Origin: Terriglobia bacterium
Lineage (GTDB): Bacteria; Acidobacteriota; Terriglobia; Bryobacterales; Bryobacteraceae
Reading direction: 5' to 3'
Assembly (NCBI GenBank): GCA_020073345.1
Contig: JAIQFI010000005.1
Coordinates: 62,001 to 126,000 of the forward strand
Length of the DNA stretch: 64,000 nucleotides
In this document: positions 9,448 through 17,759 of the stretch, piece after piece
Position numbering within the stretch: the stretch's first letter is position 1
How the letters are laid out: the number at the start of each line of letters is the position of its first letter
The notes under the pieces: model-generated
The model's database searches: none
Seen by the model: the letters and a program-made list of their open reading frames with translations, nothing else
Told to the model about the DNA's origin: nothing
Made by a program: the position numbers and the translations under genes

Positions 9448-11786
9448 CAGTCCTTTACTATTGTCGTACGCATTTGGAAGGGCGTGCTGCGGACCACCCC
9501 CAGGATGACGGATGCGATGCGGTAGTTGTTCTGTGCGGCCTCACGGACGATTCCACGGACCGCGGGCATATCGCGATAGTCCAGCCCGCGCCCTAGCGCA
9601 TAAATCAAGAGCTTCTGGGCCAGCGTTCCCGCGAACATCTCGGGCCGGCTGACGATCGAGTTCCGCAGGTCCACGATACCGTTCACCTTGGTTCCATCGG
9701 CCAATTCCCCGGAAACGTCGATGGGCCCACCGGCGTCGCGTGTCCGCCATGCTCCCACGGCGTCGAAATTCTCGAGCGCCAGCCCGATCGGATCCATGGT
9801 CTTATGACAGCTCGCGCACACGGCGTTGGCGCGATGCTCCACCATCTGCTCGCGCATCGTGAGAGGTTTCTCTCGATCTTTATTTTCCTTGAGCAGAGGA
9901 ACATCGGGCGGCGGCGGAGGCACCGGCATCCCCAGGATATTCTCCAGGATCCACTTGCCGCGCACCACCGGCGACGTGCGCTCGGCTTTTGAGGTCAGGG
10001 CGAGGATGCTGCCTTGTCCCAGCAATCCCCGGCGGAAATCGTCTTTGAGAATCACCCGGCGGAACTGGCTCCCATAGATTCCGGCGATTCCATAATGCCG
10101 GGCGAGCCGTTCATTGAGGAACGTGTAATCCGCCGTCAGAAGATCCAGCACGCTGCGGTCTTCGTTCAGAATGCTCTCGAAGAACAGCTCGGTCTCGTGC
10201 TGAAAAGCCTGACGGAGGTTGTCGTCGAAATCGGGGAAGTCGTCCGAGTTGGGCAGCACGTTGCGCACGTTCCGAAGCTGGAGCCACTGGCCGGCGAAAT
10301 TGCTCACCAGGGCGTGCGATTTCGGGTCGCGCAGCATGCGCATCGTCTGCTCACGCAGAACTGCCGGTTCGTGAAGCTTGCCAGTGCCGGCGATCGTGAG
10401 TAGTTCCTCATCGGGAAAGCTGCTCCAGAGAAAGAACGACAGACGCGAAGCCAGTTCCAGATCGTTGACTCGGTAGACCGCCCCGGGCGTAGCGTTCGCA
10501 GGATCTTTTTCCACGCGCAAGACGAACTTCGGGCTGGTGAGAATCCGTTCGAGCGCCAGCTCGACCCCCGATTCAAAACCGCCGTCCTTGCGGCCGGATT
10601 CGTAGAAGCTCAGAATCCGTTTCAGGTCCGTATCGCTCACAGGCTGCCGGTACGCCTTGCGGGCCAGGGCGGTGAGAATCTTCCGTGCGCAGGCCGACTC
10701 CGAAGTCGTTTTGTCCGGGCGGCACGTGAAGATCCGGCGGCGGCTGGGCGTATCGCCGGGACCCGTCGCGTTAAAAGGACCCGTGATTGAGAGTGTCTGG
10801 ATATGCGGCCATCCGCTCCAGTCGAAATTGTCGGTGGAGCTGCGCTGAAACGCCTGGAGCCGGTCGGGCCGCTGGACTTGCGGACCTTCGAGGAACGCAG
10901 CCGTGACGTTTTGAGGGCCCGCCTTCACCTCCACGCGCACGCGCAGCCGGGCATCCACGGCGTCGCCCAGTTCGGTGGGTTTCTCGAACATCGAGGCGAG
11001 GTCGGCCGGTCCGCCGATGTTCGCGAGATGAATCCGCTGGCCCGCGACGGTGAACTCCACCTGATGCGCGAATTCCAGCCCGCGCATGATGTTCAGGTTG
11101 GTCCGATAGAGCTTGGCCTGGAACTCGTACTCGCCGTCGAGCGGAAAATTGTGATGCACCAGGATCCCGCCGATGGTGCCGAGAGGCAGCCCCTCGATGT
11201 GCTGATTCTGCGAGAGGTCCTGGCGGATCCGGTAGGTGGCGCCAGCCGCTTTCACGGTGGGATCGCCGATCGCCAGGGCGCTGATGCTCGCCGCGGCCGA
11301 CAGGTAGCGCTCCTGCAGCGACGGCGAAAGACCCAGAACATCGGAAATGTTGTCGAAGCCGTAGGCGGAATCGTCGGGAGGCAGCAGAGCGGCCGGATCG
11401 ACTTCGATCGCGAGCAGATCGCGGATGGCGTTCGCATACTCGGCGCGATTCATGCGGTGGAGCAGAGGACGGCCCGCGTAGGGCTTGGCCTGCGCGGCGC
11501 TATCCAGTCTCGTCTCGATGGAGGAGACGAATCCCTGCTTAGTCGCCGCGTCTGGACGGGGCATCCCGGGAGGCGGCATGGCGCCGGTGCGCAACTTCAC
11601 GATCACTTTTTCCCAGGTCTCGGCGTCGGCGGGAACTTTCGCCGGGTCGAGCGTCTCCAGGACGAGTCCGCCGGTCTTGAGGCGCTGGCTATGGCAGGTG
11701 ATGCAATACTGTTTCACGAACTGCGGATCTTGCGCGGAACACATGGTCCCCAGCACGGCGGCAGCGATCCACAGACTCTTCGGCAC
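9447..11786 (-). CDS. DUF1587/1595/1592/1588/1585 cytochrome-like secreted protein (module 1)
   Basis: 779 residues. The start at GTG 11786 is chosen for the Shine-Dalgarno-like AGGGGA 5 bp upstream and the signal peptide PKSLWIAAAVLG. The open frame continues to 12833 but only antisense to the next gene. Order: haem motif CITCH (residues 28-32), the MPPPGMPRPD box, LHRMNRAEYANAIRDLL (DUF1587), GFDNISDVL, TCRPD and LARKAYRQPV (DUF1595), LELASRLSFFLWSSFPDEEL (DUF1592), RTSPVVRGKWILENILG and a second haem motif CASCH (DUF1588), and a C-terminal LIYALGRGLDYRDMPAVR (DUF1585). Typical of large c-type cytochrome proteins of Planctomycetes and Acidobacteria. Activity unknown. First gene of the module 1 operon. 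Confidence 0.9.
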   Translation of the reverse strand: MPKSLWIAAAVLGTMCSAQDPQFVKQYCITCHSQRLKTGGLVLETLDPAKVPADAETWEKVIVKLRTGAMPPPGMPRPDAATKQGFVSSIETRLDSAAQAKPYAGRPLLHRMNRAEYANAIRDLLAIEVDPAALLPPDDSAYGFDNISDVLGLSPSLQERYLSAAASISALAIGDPTVKAAGATYRIRQDLSQNQHIEGLPLGTIGGILVHHNFPLDGEYEFQAKLYRTNLNIMRGLEFAHQVEFTVAGQRIHLANIGGPADLASMFEKPTELGDAVDARLRVRVEVKAGPQNVTAAFLEGPQVQRPDRLQAFQRSSTDNFDWSGWPHIQTLSITGPFNATGPGDTPSRRRIFTCRPDKTTSESACARKILTALARKAYRQPVSDTDLKRILSFYESGRKDGGFESGVELALERILTSPKFVLRVEKDPANATPGAVYRVNDLELASRLSFFLWSSFPDEELLTIAGTGKLHEPAVLREQTMRMLRDPKSHALVSNFAGQWLQLRNVRNVLPNSDDFPDFDDNLRQAFQHETELFFESILNEDRSVLDLLTADYTFLNERLARHYGIAGIYGSQFRRVILKDDFRRGLLGQGSILALTSKAERTSPVVRGKWILENILGMPVPPPPPDVPLLKENKDREKPLTMREQMVEHRANAVCASCHKTMDPIGLALENFDAVGAWRTRDAGGPIDVSGELADGTKVNGIVDLRNSIVSRPEMFAGTLAQKLLIYALGRGLDYRDMPAVRGIVREAAQNNYRIASVILGVVRSTPFQMRTTIVKD

Positions 11787-11882
11787 CTGTTCCCCTAGGG
11801 TGAATCCTAACGTAGGCAGTGCTGTAAGGCAACCCGTGGCCAAAAAGTGATAATGGAAAGACCCCACGTCCGGGGCGTCACC

Positions 11883-13262
11883 ATGAGCGTCTCTTTCGAG
11901 GCCATTATTATCGGCACCGGACAGGCCGGACCGCCCTTGGCCAGACGCCTGACCGCCGCGGGAATGAGGGTCGCGATCATCGAGCGTGGGCTGTTCGGCG
12001 GGACGTGCGTAAATACCGGCTGCATCCCGACCAAGACCATGGTCGCGAGCGCTTATGCCGCGCGTTTGGCCAGCCGCGCGGCCGAATTCGGAGTCGTGAC
12101 CGGCGCGCCCGTGTCGGTCGATATGAAGCGCGTCAAAGCGCGGAAGGACGAAATCTCCGACCAGGCCAATCACAGTGTGGAAAACGGGCTGAAAAGCATG
12201 GCGAACTGCACCGTGTATCAAGGCCACGCCCGGTTCGAGTCGCCACATGAAGTCAGCGTCGGCGATGTGCGACTCACGGCGGACAAGATCTTCCTCAACG
12301 TGGGCGGTCGCGCCGCAGTGCCGCCGATTCCGGGATTGGATCAGGTTCCGTATCTCACCAACAGTTCGATGATGCACTTGGACTTCCTTCCAAAACATCT
12401 CGTCATTCTGGGCGGAAGCTACATCGGCCTGGAGTTCGGCCAGATGTTCCGTCGCTTCGGCAGCGAGGTGATCATCATTGAGGGCGGTCCGCGGTTGGTC
12501 GCGCACGAGGATGAAGATGTATCCGCTGCAATCCTGGATATTTTGAATCGTGAAGGCATTCGAGTTCATCTCAATGCCAAGTGCAAGAGTTTCGCACGCC
12601 GGAGAGACGAGACGATCGCGACCGTGGATGCCGCCGGCATAACCTCTGAAATCCGCGGTTCCCACGTGTTGATCGCGACTGGGCGGCGCCCGAACACCGA
12701 CGATCTGGGACTCGACAAGGCGGGACTGGCGGTTGATTGGCGCGGGTACATCATGGTCGACGATCAGCTCCGCACCAACGTCCGCGGCATCTGGGCAATG
12801 GGCGACTGCAACGGGAAGGGTGGGTTCACCCACACTTCGTATAACGATTTCGAAATCGTCGCAGCGAATCTTCTCGATAACGACCCTCGCAAGGTCAGTG
12901 ATCGCATTCTGACTTACGCTTTGTACATCGATCCGCCGCTGGGGCGCGCCGGGATGACCGAGACCCAGGCCAGAGCCACTGGGCGGAAGGTGCTGATGGG
13001 TACGCGCCCGATGACAAAAGTTGGCCGCGCTGTTGAAAAGGGTGAAACTTTTGGCTTCATGAAAGTTCTAATAGAGGCGGACACGAAGCGGATCATGGGA
13101 GCTTCCATTCTCGGCACGGGTGGCGATGAGGCCATTCACTCCATCCTCGATGTGATGTATGCTGACAAGCCGTACACCGTGATTCAGCGGGCCATGCACA
13201 TCCACCCGACGGTATCCGAACTGATTCCGACCATGCTGGGAGAGTTACAGCCGCTCGCGTGA
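11883..13262 (+). CDS. FAD-dependent pyridine nucleotide-disulfide oxidoreductase (MerA/lipoamide-dehydrogenase-like)
   Basis: 459 residues from ATG 11883. FAD-binding GTGQAG occurs at 11-16, the redox-active disulfide in GGTCVNTGCIPTK (Cys42/Cys47), an NAD(P) dinucleotide fold at ILGGSYIGLEFGQ, ATGRRPNTD, and the C-terminal catalytic pair His441/Glu446 in HIHPTVSE. It lacks the N-terminal HMA domain and the C-terminal vicinal cysteines of true mercuric reductase, so another disulfide substrate is likely. Its stop overlaps the GTG of egtB by 4 bp and opens the ergothioneine-type operon, so a role in reducing an ergothioneine- or sulfur-linked disulfide is an attractive inference. Dihydrolipoamide dehydrogenase is an alternative. 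Confidence 0.85.
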   Translation: MSVSFEAIIIGTGQAGPPLARRLTAAGMRVAIIERGLFGGTCVNTGCIPTKTMVASAYAARLASRAAEFGVVTGAPVSVDMKRVKARKDEISDQANHSVENGLKSMANCTVYQGHARFESPHEVSVGDVRLTADKIFLNVGGRAAVPPIPGLDQVPYLTNSSMMHLDFLPKHLVILGGSYIGLEFGQMFRRFGSEVIIIEGGPRLVAHEDEDVSAAILDILNREGIRVHLNAKCKSFARRRDETIATVDAAGITSEIRGSHVLIATGRRPNTDDLGLDKAGLAVDWRGYIMVDDQLRTNVRGIWAMGDCNGKGGFTHTSYNDFEIVAANLLDNDPRKVSDRILTYALYIDPPLGRAGMTETQARATGRKVLMGTRPMTKVGRAVEKGETFGFMKVLIEADTKRIMGASILGTGGDEAIHSILDVMYADKPYTVIQRAMHIHPTVSELIPTMLGELQPLA

Positions 13263-14548
13263 CCGCCATGCTTGCCGCGCCAAACAAAGTAGGAAGCTTG
13301 CTCGACCGTCTGGATCGAGCCCGTGCGCAAACCGACAAGCTGTTCGAAATCGTCCGGCCGGACTCTTTGTATGACCGTCCGATTCCCGAGCGCCACCGGA
13401 TCGTCTTCTACATCGGGCATCTGGAGGCATTTGATTGGAACCTGCTGCGGTCCGAGTCGAGCTTGCGACCGTTCGATGCGGATCTGGACCGGTTATTCGC
13501 ATTTGGAATCGATCCGGTGGACGGCGGTCTGCCGTCCGACCATCCTTCGGACTGGCCGGTGCTGGAGCAAGTCCGTCGCTACGGGGCGCGCGTACGCGAT
13601 GCGCTCCAAAGCGTCAGTAGTTTTTCGGAAATACTGCTGAATACGGCGATCGAACACCGGCTCATGCACGCCGAGACGCTGGCGTACATGTTTCACCGGT
13701 TACCGCTCGACAAGAAAATCCGCCAACCGCAGGCTGGTGTTCCGGAGCGCGAACCACCACTGTCTGAATCCATCGAAATCCCGGACGGGTGCGTCACACT
13801 CGGACTGTGTCGCGATGCCGCGGACTTCGGCTGGGACAACGAATACGACGCTCACACCGTGAGAGTTCCTGCGTTCGCTATCGACCGCTACAAAGTGACC
13901 AACGGCCAATACCTCGAGTTTCTGCAAGCGGAGGGATATCGGGACCGAAGCCTGTGGACGGCGGCGGACTGGGAATGGAAATCCGCGAGCGGTATTTCGC
14001 ATCCCGTTTTTTGGAAACGCGCGGGCGACGCCTGGCATCTACGGACAATGTTCGACGAGATCTCCTTGCCGCCGTCCTGGCCGGTTTATGTGAGCCAGGC
14101 CGAAGCTTCCGCTTACGCCCGCCGGGCCGGCAAACGACTACCCACCGAGCCCGAATGGCAAAGAGCGGCCTACGGTTCGAACGATGGCCGCTTTCCATGG
14201 GGCGATCAGAGACCCGATCCCGAGCATGGGTATTTCGACTTCGAACGTTGGGATCCCGCGCCGGTCGATGCCTTCCCGCAAGGACGAAGCGCGTTTGGAT
14301 TGGACGGACTCCTGGCCAACGGCTGGGAGTGGACCGCGACGCCCTTTGGTCCATTCGAAGGATTTCAGGCGGTCCCGTTTTACGAAGGTTACTCCGCCAA
14401 TTTCTTCGACGGTAAACATTTCGTGATGAAGGGCGGCTCGCCGCGCACGGATCGCAGCATGCTTCGGCGGTCTTTCCGGAACTGGTTCCAGCCCCACTAT
14501 CCGTACGTGTATGCGGGATTTCGCTGTGCGAGTAATGGGTCTAAGTAA
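13259..14548 (+). CDS. egtB: Ergothioneine biosynthesis sulfoxide synthase EgtB
   Basis: 429 residues from GTG 13259 (ATG at 13268 is an alternative). The N-terminal DinB-like domain has the three-histidine iron site His54, His133 and His137 (the last two in EHRLMHAE), nearly the same numbers as mycobacterial EgtB (51/134/138). The C-terminal formylglycine-generating-enzyme-like domain has RLPTEPEWQRAA, NGWEWT, VMKGGSPRTD and the terminal YAGFRCA. EgtB joins a sulfur donor to hercynine (trimethylhistidine) by iron-dependent oxidation. With no egtA or egtC nearby, a cysteine-using EgtB, as reported for the acidobacterium Chloracidobacterium, is plausible. Followed by egtD after 9 bp. Confidence 0.92.
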   Translation: MTAMLAAPNKVGSLLDRLDRARAQTDKLFEIVRPDSLYDRPIPERHRIVFYIGHLEAFDWNLLRSESSLRPFDADLDRLFAFGIDPVDGGLPSDHPSDWPVLEQVRRYGARVRDALQSVSSFSEILLNTAIEHRLMHAETLAYMFHRLPLDKKIRQPQAGVPEREPPLSESIEIPDGCVTLGLCRDAADFGWDNEYDAHTVRVPAFAIDRYKVTNGQYLEFLQAEGYRDRSLWTAADWEWKSASGISHPVFWKRAGDAWHLRTMFDEISLPPSWPVYVSQAEASAYARRAGKRLPTEPEWQRAAYGSNDGRFPWGDQRPDPEHGYFDFERWDPAPVDAFPQGRSAFGLDGLLANGWEWTATPFGPFEGFQAVPFYEGYSANFFDGKHFVMKGGSPRTDRSMLRRSFRNWFQPHYPYVYAGFRCASNGSK

Positions 14549-14557
14549 AGGCGATTT

Positions 14558-15526
14558 ATGCGAACAAGCGCGATCATGGCTCGGGCGGCAGGCGAGTTTG
14601 CCACCGATATCCGAAACGGACTCACCAAACCGGGGCAAAAAGAATTGCCGTCCAAGTATCTCTATGACACCATCGGATCGAAACTTTTCGAAGTGATCGC
14701 CGAGCTTCCCGAGTACGGTTTGACGCGCGCGGACGAGCGGCTGATTCGCGGGCACGCCGGCGAGATTGTGGAGCGCATCGCGGGCGACGTGGTGCTTTGC
14801 GAGCTCGGCAGCGGAAGCGGCACCAAGACTCGCTGGATCCTGGAGGCGCTTTCCCGCCGCCGTCACACGTACTACTTTCCGATCGAAATTTCTTCCGCCG
14901 CGCTGGCTGTGTGCCGCCGGGAGCTGGCCGATATCGATTCGGTTGGAATCGTCGGCCTCGAACGCGAATACCTGGACGGCTTGCTGGAAGTGGCCGCCCG
15001 CAGGCGCGATGGGCAGCGGATTCTGGTGCTATTTCTGGGCAGCACGATCGGCAACTTCAGCCATCCCGCGGATATTAACTTCCTCCGAAACGTCCGCATG
15101 ATTCTCAAAACCGGCGATGCGTTGCTGCTGGGGACGGATCTCGAAAAGTCGGTTCCCCAGCTCATCCAGGCGTATGACGATCCACTTGGAGTCACGGCGG
15201 CGTTCAATCTCAATCTGCTGGTCCGCATCAACCGGGAGCTGGACGCGGATTTTGACCTCGATCAGTTCCGGCACTTGGCCCGATTCAATTCCGACACCGG
15301 AAGCGTCGAGATGCATCTGCAGTCTCTGCGGAAGCAATCCGTCACTATCCATGCCGCCGATCTGCAAATCGCGTTCGAGGATGGCGAAACGATCTGGACC
15401 GAGAACAGTCACAAGTATTCTCACGACGAGATCGCGCGCCTGGCCGAAGTGGCCGGATTCCGTTGTGAAGCGCAGTGGATCGACCATGAATGGCCGTTTA
15501 CCGAGAGCCTGTTCGTGGTGAAGTAA
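14558..15526 (+). CDS. egtD: L-histidine N-alpha-methyltransferase EgtD
   Basis: 322 residues, the normal EgtD length. Diagnostic boxes are KYLYDTIGSKLFE, ELPEYGLTRADERL (usually LPEYYPTRTE), the SAM-binding ELGSGSGTKTRW, FLGSTIGNF, LLLGTDLEK, AFNLNLLVRINRELDA and the C-terminal ENSHKYS. The enzyme trimethylates histidine to hercynine, the substrate of EgtB directly upstream. Its TAA overlaps the ATG of the ABC ATPase (TAATG), so synthesis and transporter genes are translationally coupled. No separate C-S lyase (EgtE) is visible in the window. Confidence 0.93.
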   Translation: MRTSAIMARAAGEFATDIRNGLTKPGQKELPSKYLYDTIGSKLFEVIAELPEYGLTRADERLIRGHAGEIVERIAGDVVLCELGSGSGTKTRWILEALSRRRHTYYFPIEISSAALAVCRRELADIDSVGIVGLEREYLDGLLEVAARRRDGQRILVLFLGSTIGNFSHPADINFLRNVRMILKTGDALLLGTDLEKSVPQLIQAYDDPLGVTAAFNLNLLVRINRELDADFDLDQFRHLARFNSDTGSVEMHLQSLRKQSVTIHAADLQIAFEDGETIWTENSHKYSHDEIARLAEVAGFRCEAQWIDHEWPFTESLFVVK

Positions 15527-16254
15527 TGCCGCCGGTCGAGTTTCGCGACGTCTCGTATGAAATCGCGGGGAAACCGATTCTTCAGGATCTGAGTCTGCAT
15601 GTGGAAGTCGGTGAAACTTTGGTCCTCCTGGGCCGTAGCGGCTCCGGCAAGACTACCGCGCTCAAGATGATCAACGGCATGCTGTTCCCGAAGCGGGGAC
15701 AGGTGTTCGTTGATGGTCGTGCAACTACCGACTGGGATCCGATCAAGCTGCGGCGGAGAATCGGCTATGTGATCCAGGAAGTCGGACTCTTTCCTCACTT
15801 CACGGTCGAAAACAATGTCGGTCTCGTCCCGAAACTCGAAGGCTGGAGCGCGGGAGATATCGAGAGCCGTGTGAATCTGCTGCTCGAGAAGGTCGGTATG
15901 CCAGCGGGCGAGTTCCGCTCGCGTTATCCCCGGCAACTCTCCGGCGGGCAGCGTCAGAGAGTCGGCGTGGCCCGAGCTCTCGCGGCCGATCCGCCTGTGC
16001 TGCTCTTCGACGAACCCTTTGGTGCACTCGATCCAGTGATGCGCTTGGAATTGCAGCAGCAGTTCGTGACCTTGCGGCAAGACTTCCAAAAAACGTCCAT
16101 ATTTGTCACACATGACGTGCGGGAAGCGTTGATGCTCGGCACCAACATCGCGCTGCTGACAGCCGGGCGCCTGGATGTCATGGCTCCGCCACAGGAATTC
16201 CGGCGGGCGCGCAGCGAGGAAGCCCGGGCATTCTTGGCTTGCCTCCATAACTGA
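15526..16254 (+). CDS. ABC transporter ATPase, betaine/quaternary-amine (OpuCA/EgtV-like) type
   Basis: 242 residues from ATG 15526, which shares a base with the egtD stop. Walker A is GRSGSGKT (36-43), signature LSGGQRQRVGVAR (from 138), Walker B VLLFDEP, and H-loop FVTHD. The INGM, RRRIGYVIQEVGLFPHFTVENN and LDPVMR segments are typical of the osmoprotectant (OpuC/ProV) family. It ends soon after the ATPase core and lacks the C-terminal CBS domains found in many osmotically gated members. Together with the egtBD linkage, this argues for uptake of ergothioneine (itself a betaine) or hercynine in preference to osmoprotection. Confidence 0.9.
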   Translation: MPPVEFRDVSYEIAGKPILQDLSLHVEVGETLVLLGRSGSGKTTALKMINGMLFPKRGQVFVDGRATTDWDPIKLRRRIGYVIQEVGLFPHFTVENNVGLVPKLEGWSAGDIESRVNLLLEKVGMPAGEFRSRYPRQLSGGQRQRVGVARALAADPPVLLFDEPFGALDPVMRLELQQQFVTLRQDFQKTSIFVTHDVREALMLGTNIALLTAGRLDVMAPPQEFRRARSEEARAFLACLHN

Positions 16255-16266
16255 TACAAAGTAGTG

Positions 16267-16884
16267 ATGCGCTCGGACCTGTGGGGTGAGATCCTCCAGC
16301 TTGCAGCGGAGCACCTGCTGCTGGTGCTGAACGCGATGGTGCTCGCGATCGCCATCGGCGTGCCCTTGGGGATCTACTTATCGCGCAAACAGGCCGCGCG
16401 CCCGTGGCTGCTTGGATTCGCGAACATCATGCAGACCATCCCCAGCCTGGCGTTGTTCGGCTTCTTGATCCCGATTCCGCTCATCGGCGGAATAGGTAAG
16501 CGGACCGCGATCGTCGCCCTGGTGTTGTACGCGCTGCTTCCGATCCTGCGCAACACGCTGGTCGGGATCCTCGGCGTGGAAGCCGCGGTTTGCGAGTCTG
16601 CAGTGGCGATGGGAATGACAGACGGACAGTTGCTACGCCAGGTTCAGATCCCGCTGGCCGCGCCGACCATCATGGCCGGGATCCGGGTCGCCACCGTGAC
16701 GACCATCGGCACGGCCACCATTGCCGCGGCGATTGGCGGCGGCGGTCTCGGTGTTTTCATCTTTAGAGGAGTCGCGTCGGTGGATACGGTACAGATACTC
16801 GCGGGAGCGGTTCCGGCGGCATTGATTGCGTTAGCGGCAGACTGGGGACTGGGATGGGTCGAACGAAAATTATCGCGGCTCTGA
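16267..16884 (+). CDS. ABC transporter permease, betaine/quaternary-amine type
   Basis: 205 residues from ATG 16267; a GTG 3 bp upstream would add one residue. About five to six hydrophobic spans. Characteristic OpuCB/EgtU-type segments: HLLLVLNAMVLAIAIGVPLG, IMQTIPSLALFGFLIP, YALLPILRNTL, and the EAA-like loop ESAVAMGMTDGQLLRQVQIP followed by IMAGIRVATVTTIGTATIAA. A single permease protein of this length would act as a homodimer. It lies 12 bp after the ATPase and overlaps the binding-protein gene by 31 bp. In the known EgtUV system the permease and binding domain are fused; here they are separate. Confidence 0.9.
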   Translation: MRSDLWGEILQLAAEHLLLVLNAMVLAIAIGVPLGIYLSRKQAARPWLLGFANIMQTIPSLALFGFLIPIPLIGGIGKRTAIVALVLYALLPILRNTLVGILGVEAAVCESAVAMGMTDGQLLRQVQIPLAAPTIMAGIRVATVTTIGTATIAAAIGGGGLGVFIFRGVASVDTVQILAGAVPAALIALAADWGLGWVERKLSRL

Positions 16885-17759
16885 CGCTCGTGGTCGCGCT
16901 GATTGGGGCGCTGGCGTTGTGGACCGTGAGCAATCGGGGTATCCGCGTAGGTTCGAAAAACTTTACCGAGCAGGTAGTCCTCGGCGAGATCATCGCACAG
17001 CATCTGGAACATCGCCTGCAACAGAAGGTGAACAGGCAACTGAACCTGGGAGGTACGCTGTTGGCGCACGGAGCCTTGGTCAATCAAGAAATCGACGTCT
17101 ATCCGGAATACACTGGCACGGCCCTGACCGCGATTTTGAAGGACGCTCCCGACAATGATCCGGCGCGAGTCCTGGCCCATGTTCGATCCGAATATGCCAA
17201 GCGGTTCAAAATCGAGTGGCTGGATCCGCTCGGGATCGATAATACTTTCGCGATGGTGGTGAGCGGGGCTGATGCCCGCGCGAAGCACCTGGAGAATTTG
17301 ACCGACGCATCGATGGCTGGCACCGCCTGGACGCTGGGCGTCGGTTACGAGTTTCAGCAGCGCCCGGATGGGCTCGCGGCGCTCGATCGGACCTATCATT
17401 TGCATTGGACTGGAGGTCCCAAGACCATGGATCTCGGACTGCTGTACAAAGCGCTCGAGGGGAACCAGGTGACCATGATCGCGGCCAATGCCACGGACGG
17501 CTTGTTGTCGAAAATGGACCTGAAGATTCTCGCCGACGACAAGCATGCGTTCCCGCCGTATCAGGTTTCGATTGCAGCTTCGCAAGACCGGCTGCGCGAA
17601 ACGCCAGGTATGCGTGAGGCCTTGCAGGAGCTATCGGGCAAGTTCACCAACCAAACCATGCAAAAGCTCAACTATGAGGTGGATGGCGAGCATCGCCCGG
17701 TATCGCAAGTGGCTGCGGAATTTCTAAAGGAGATGTATGGCACCACGTCTGGAAAGTGA
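16854..17759 (+). CDS. Betaine-type substrate-binding protein (OpuBC/EgtU-domain-like)
   Basis: 301 residues, with an N-terminal membrane anchor or signal (IIAALTLVVALIGALALWTV). The mature part starts with IRVGSKNFTEQVVLGEI, the usual opening of glycine-betaine/choline/ergothioneine binding domains, then YPEYTGTALTAIL, LGIDNTFAMVV, and a C-terminal LSGKFTNQTMQKLNYEVDGE. Binding pockets in this family are aromatic cages for trimethylammonium groups. Given the egtB-egtD context I infer ergothioneine or hercynine as the ligand, but pocket residues cannot be assigned without an alignment. Its 3' end overlaps the DinB gene by 23 bp. Confidence 0.88.
   Translation: MGRTKIIAALTLVVALIGALALWTVSNRGIRVGSKNFTEQVVLGEIIAQHLEHRLQQKVNRQLNLGGTLLAHGALVNQEIDVYPEYTGTALTAILKDAPDNDPARVLAHVRSEYAKRFKIEWLDPLGIDNTFAMVVSGADARAKHLENLTDASMAGTAWTLGVGYEFQQRPDGLAALDRTYHLHWTGGPKTMDLGLLYKALEGNQVTMIAANATDGLLSKMDLKILADDKHAFPPYQVSIAASQDRLRETPGMREALQELSGKFTNQTMQKLNYEVDGEHRPVSQVAAEFLKEMYGTTSGK

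Noticed and set aside
9447-12833. Very long open frame extending the DUF1592-group gene upstream to 12833
   Set aside because: The extra 349 codons run antisense to the flavoprotein gene and lack a signal peptide. GTG 11786 has a good SD and a signal peptide.
11883-13262. Mercuric reductase (merA) and mercury-resistance operon
   Set aside because: No HMA domain, no C-terminal vicinal cysteines, and no merR, merT or merP nearby; the neighbours are egt genes.
15526-17759. Osmoprotectant uptake system opuABC
   Set aside because: It is the same ABC family, but the lack of CBS domains and the tight coupling to egtB/egtD make ergothioneine or hercynine more likely. Glycine betaine or choline is not excluded.
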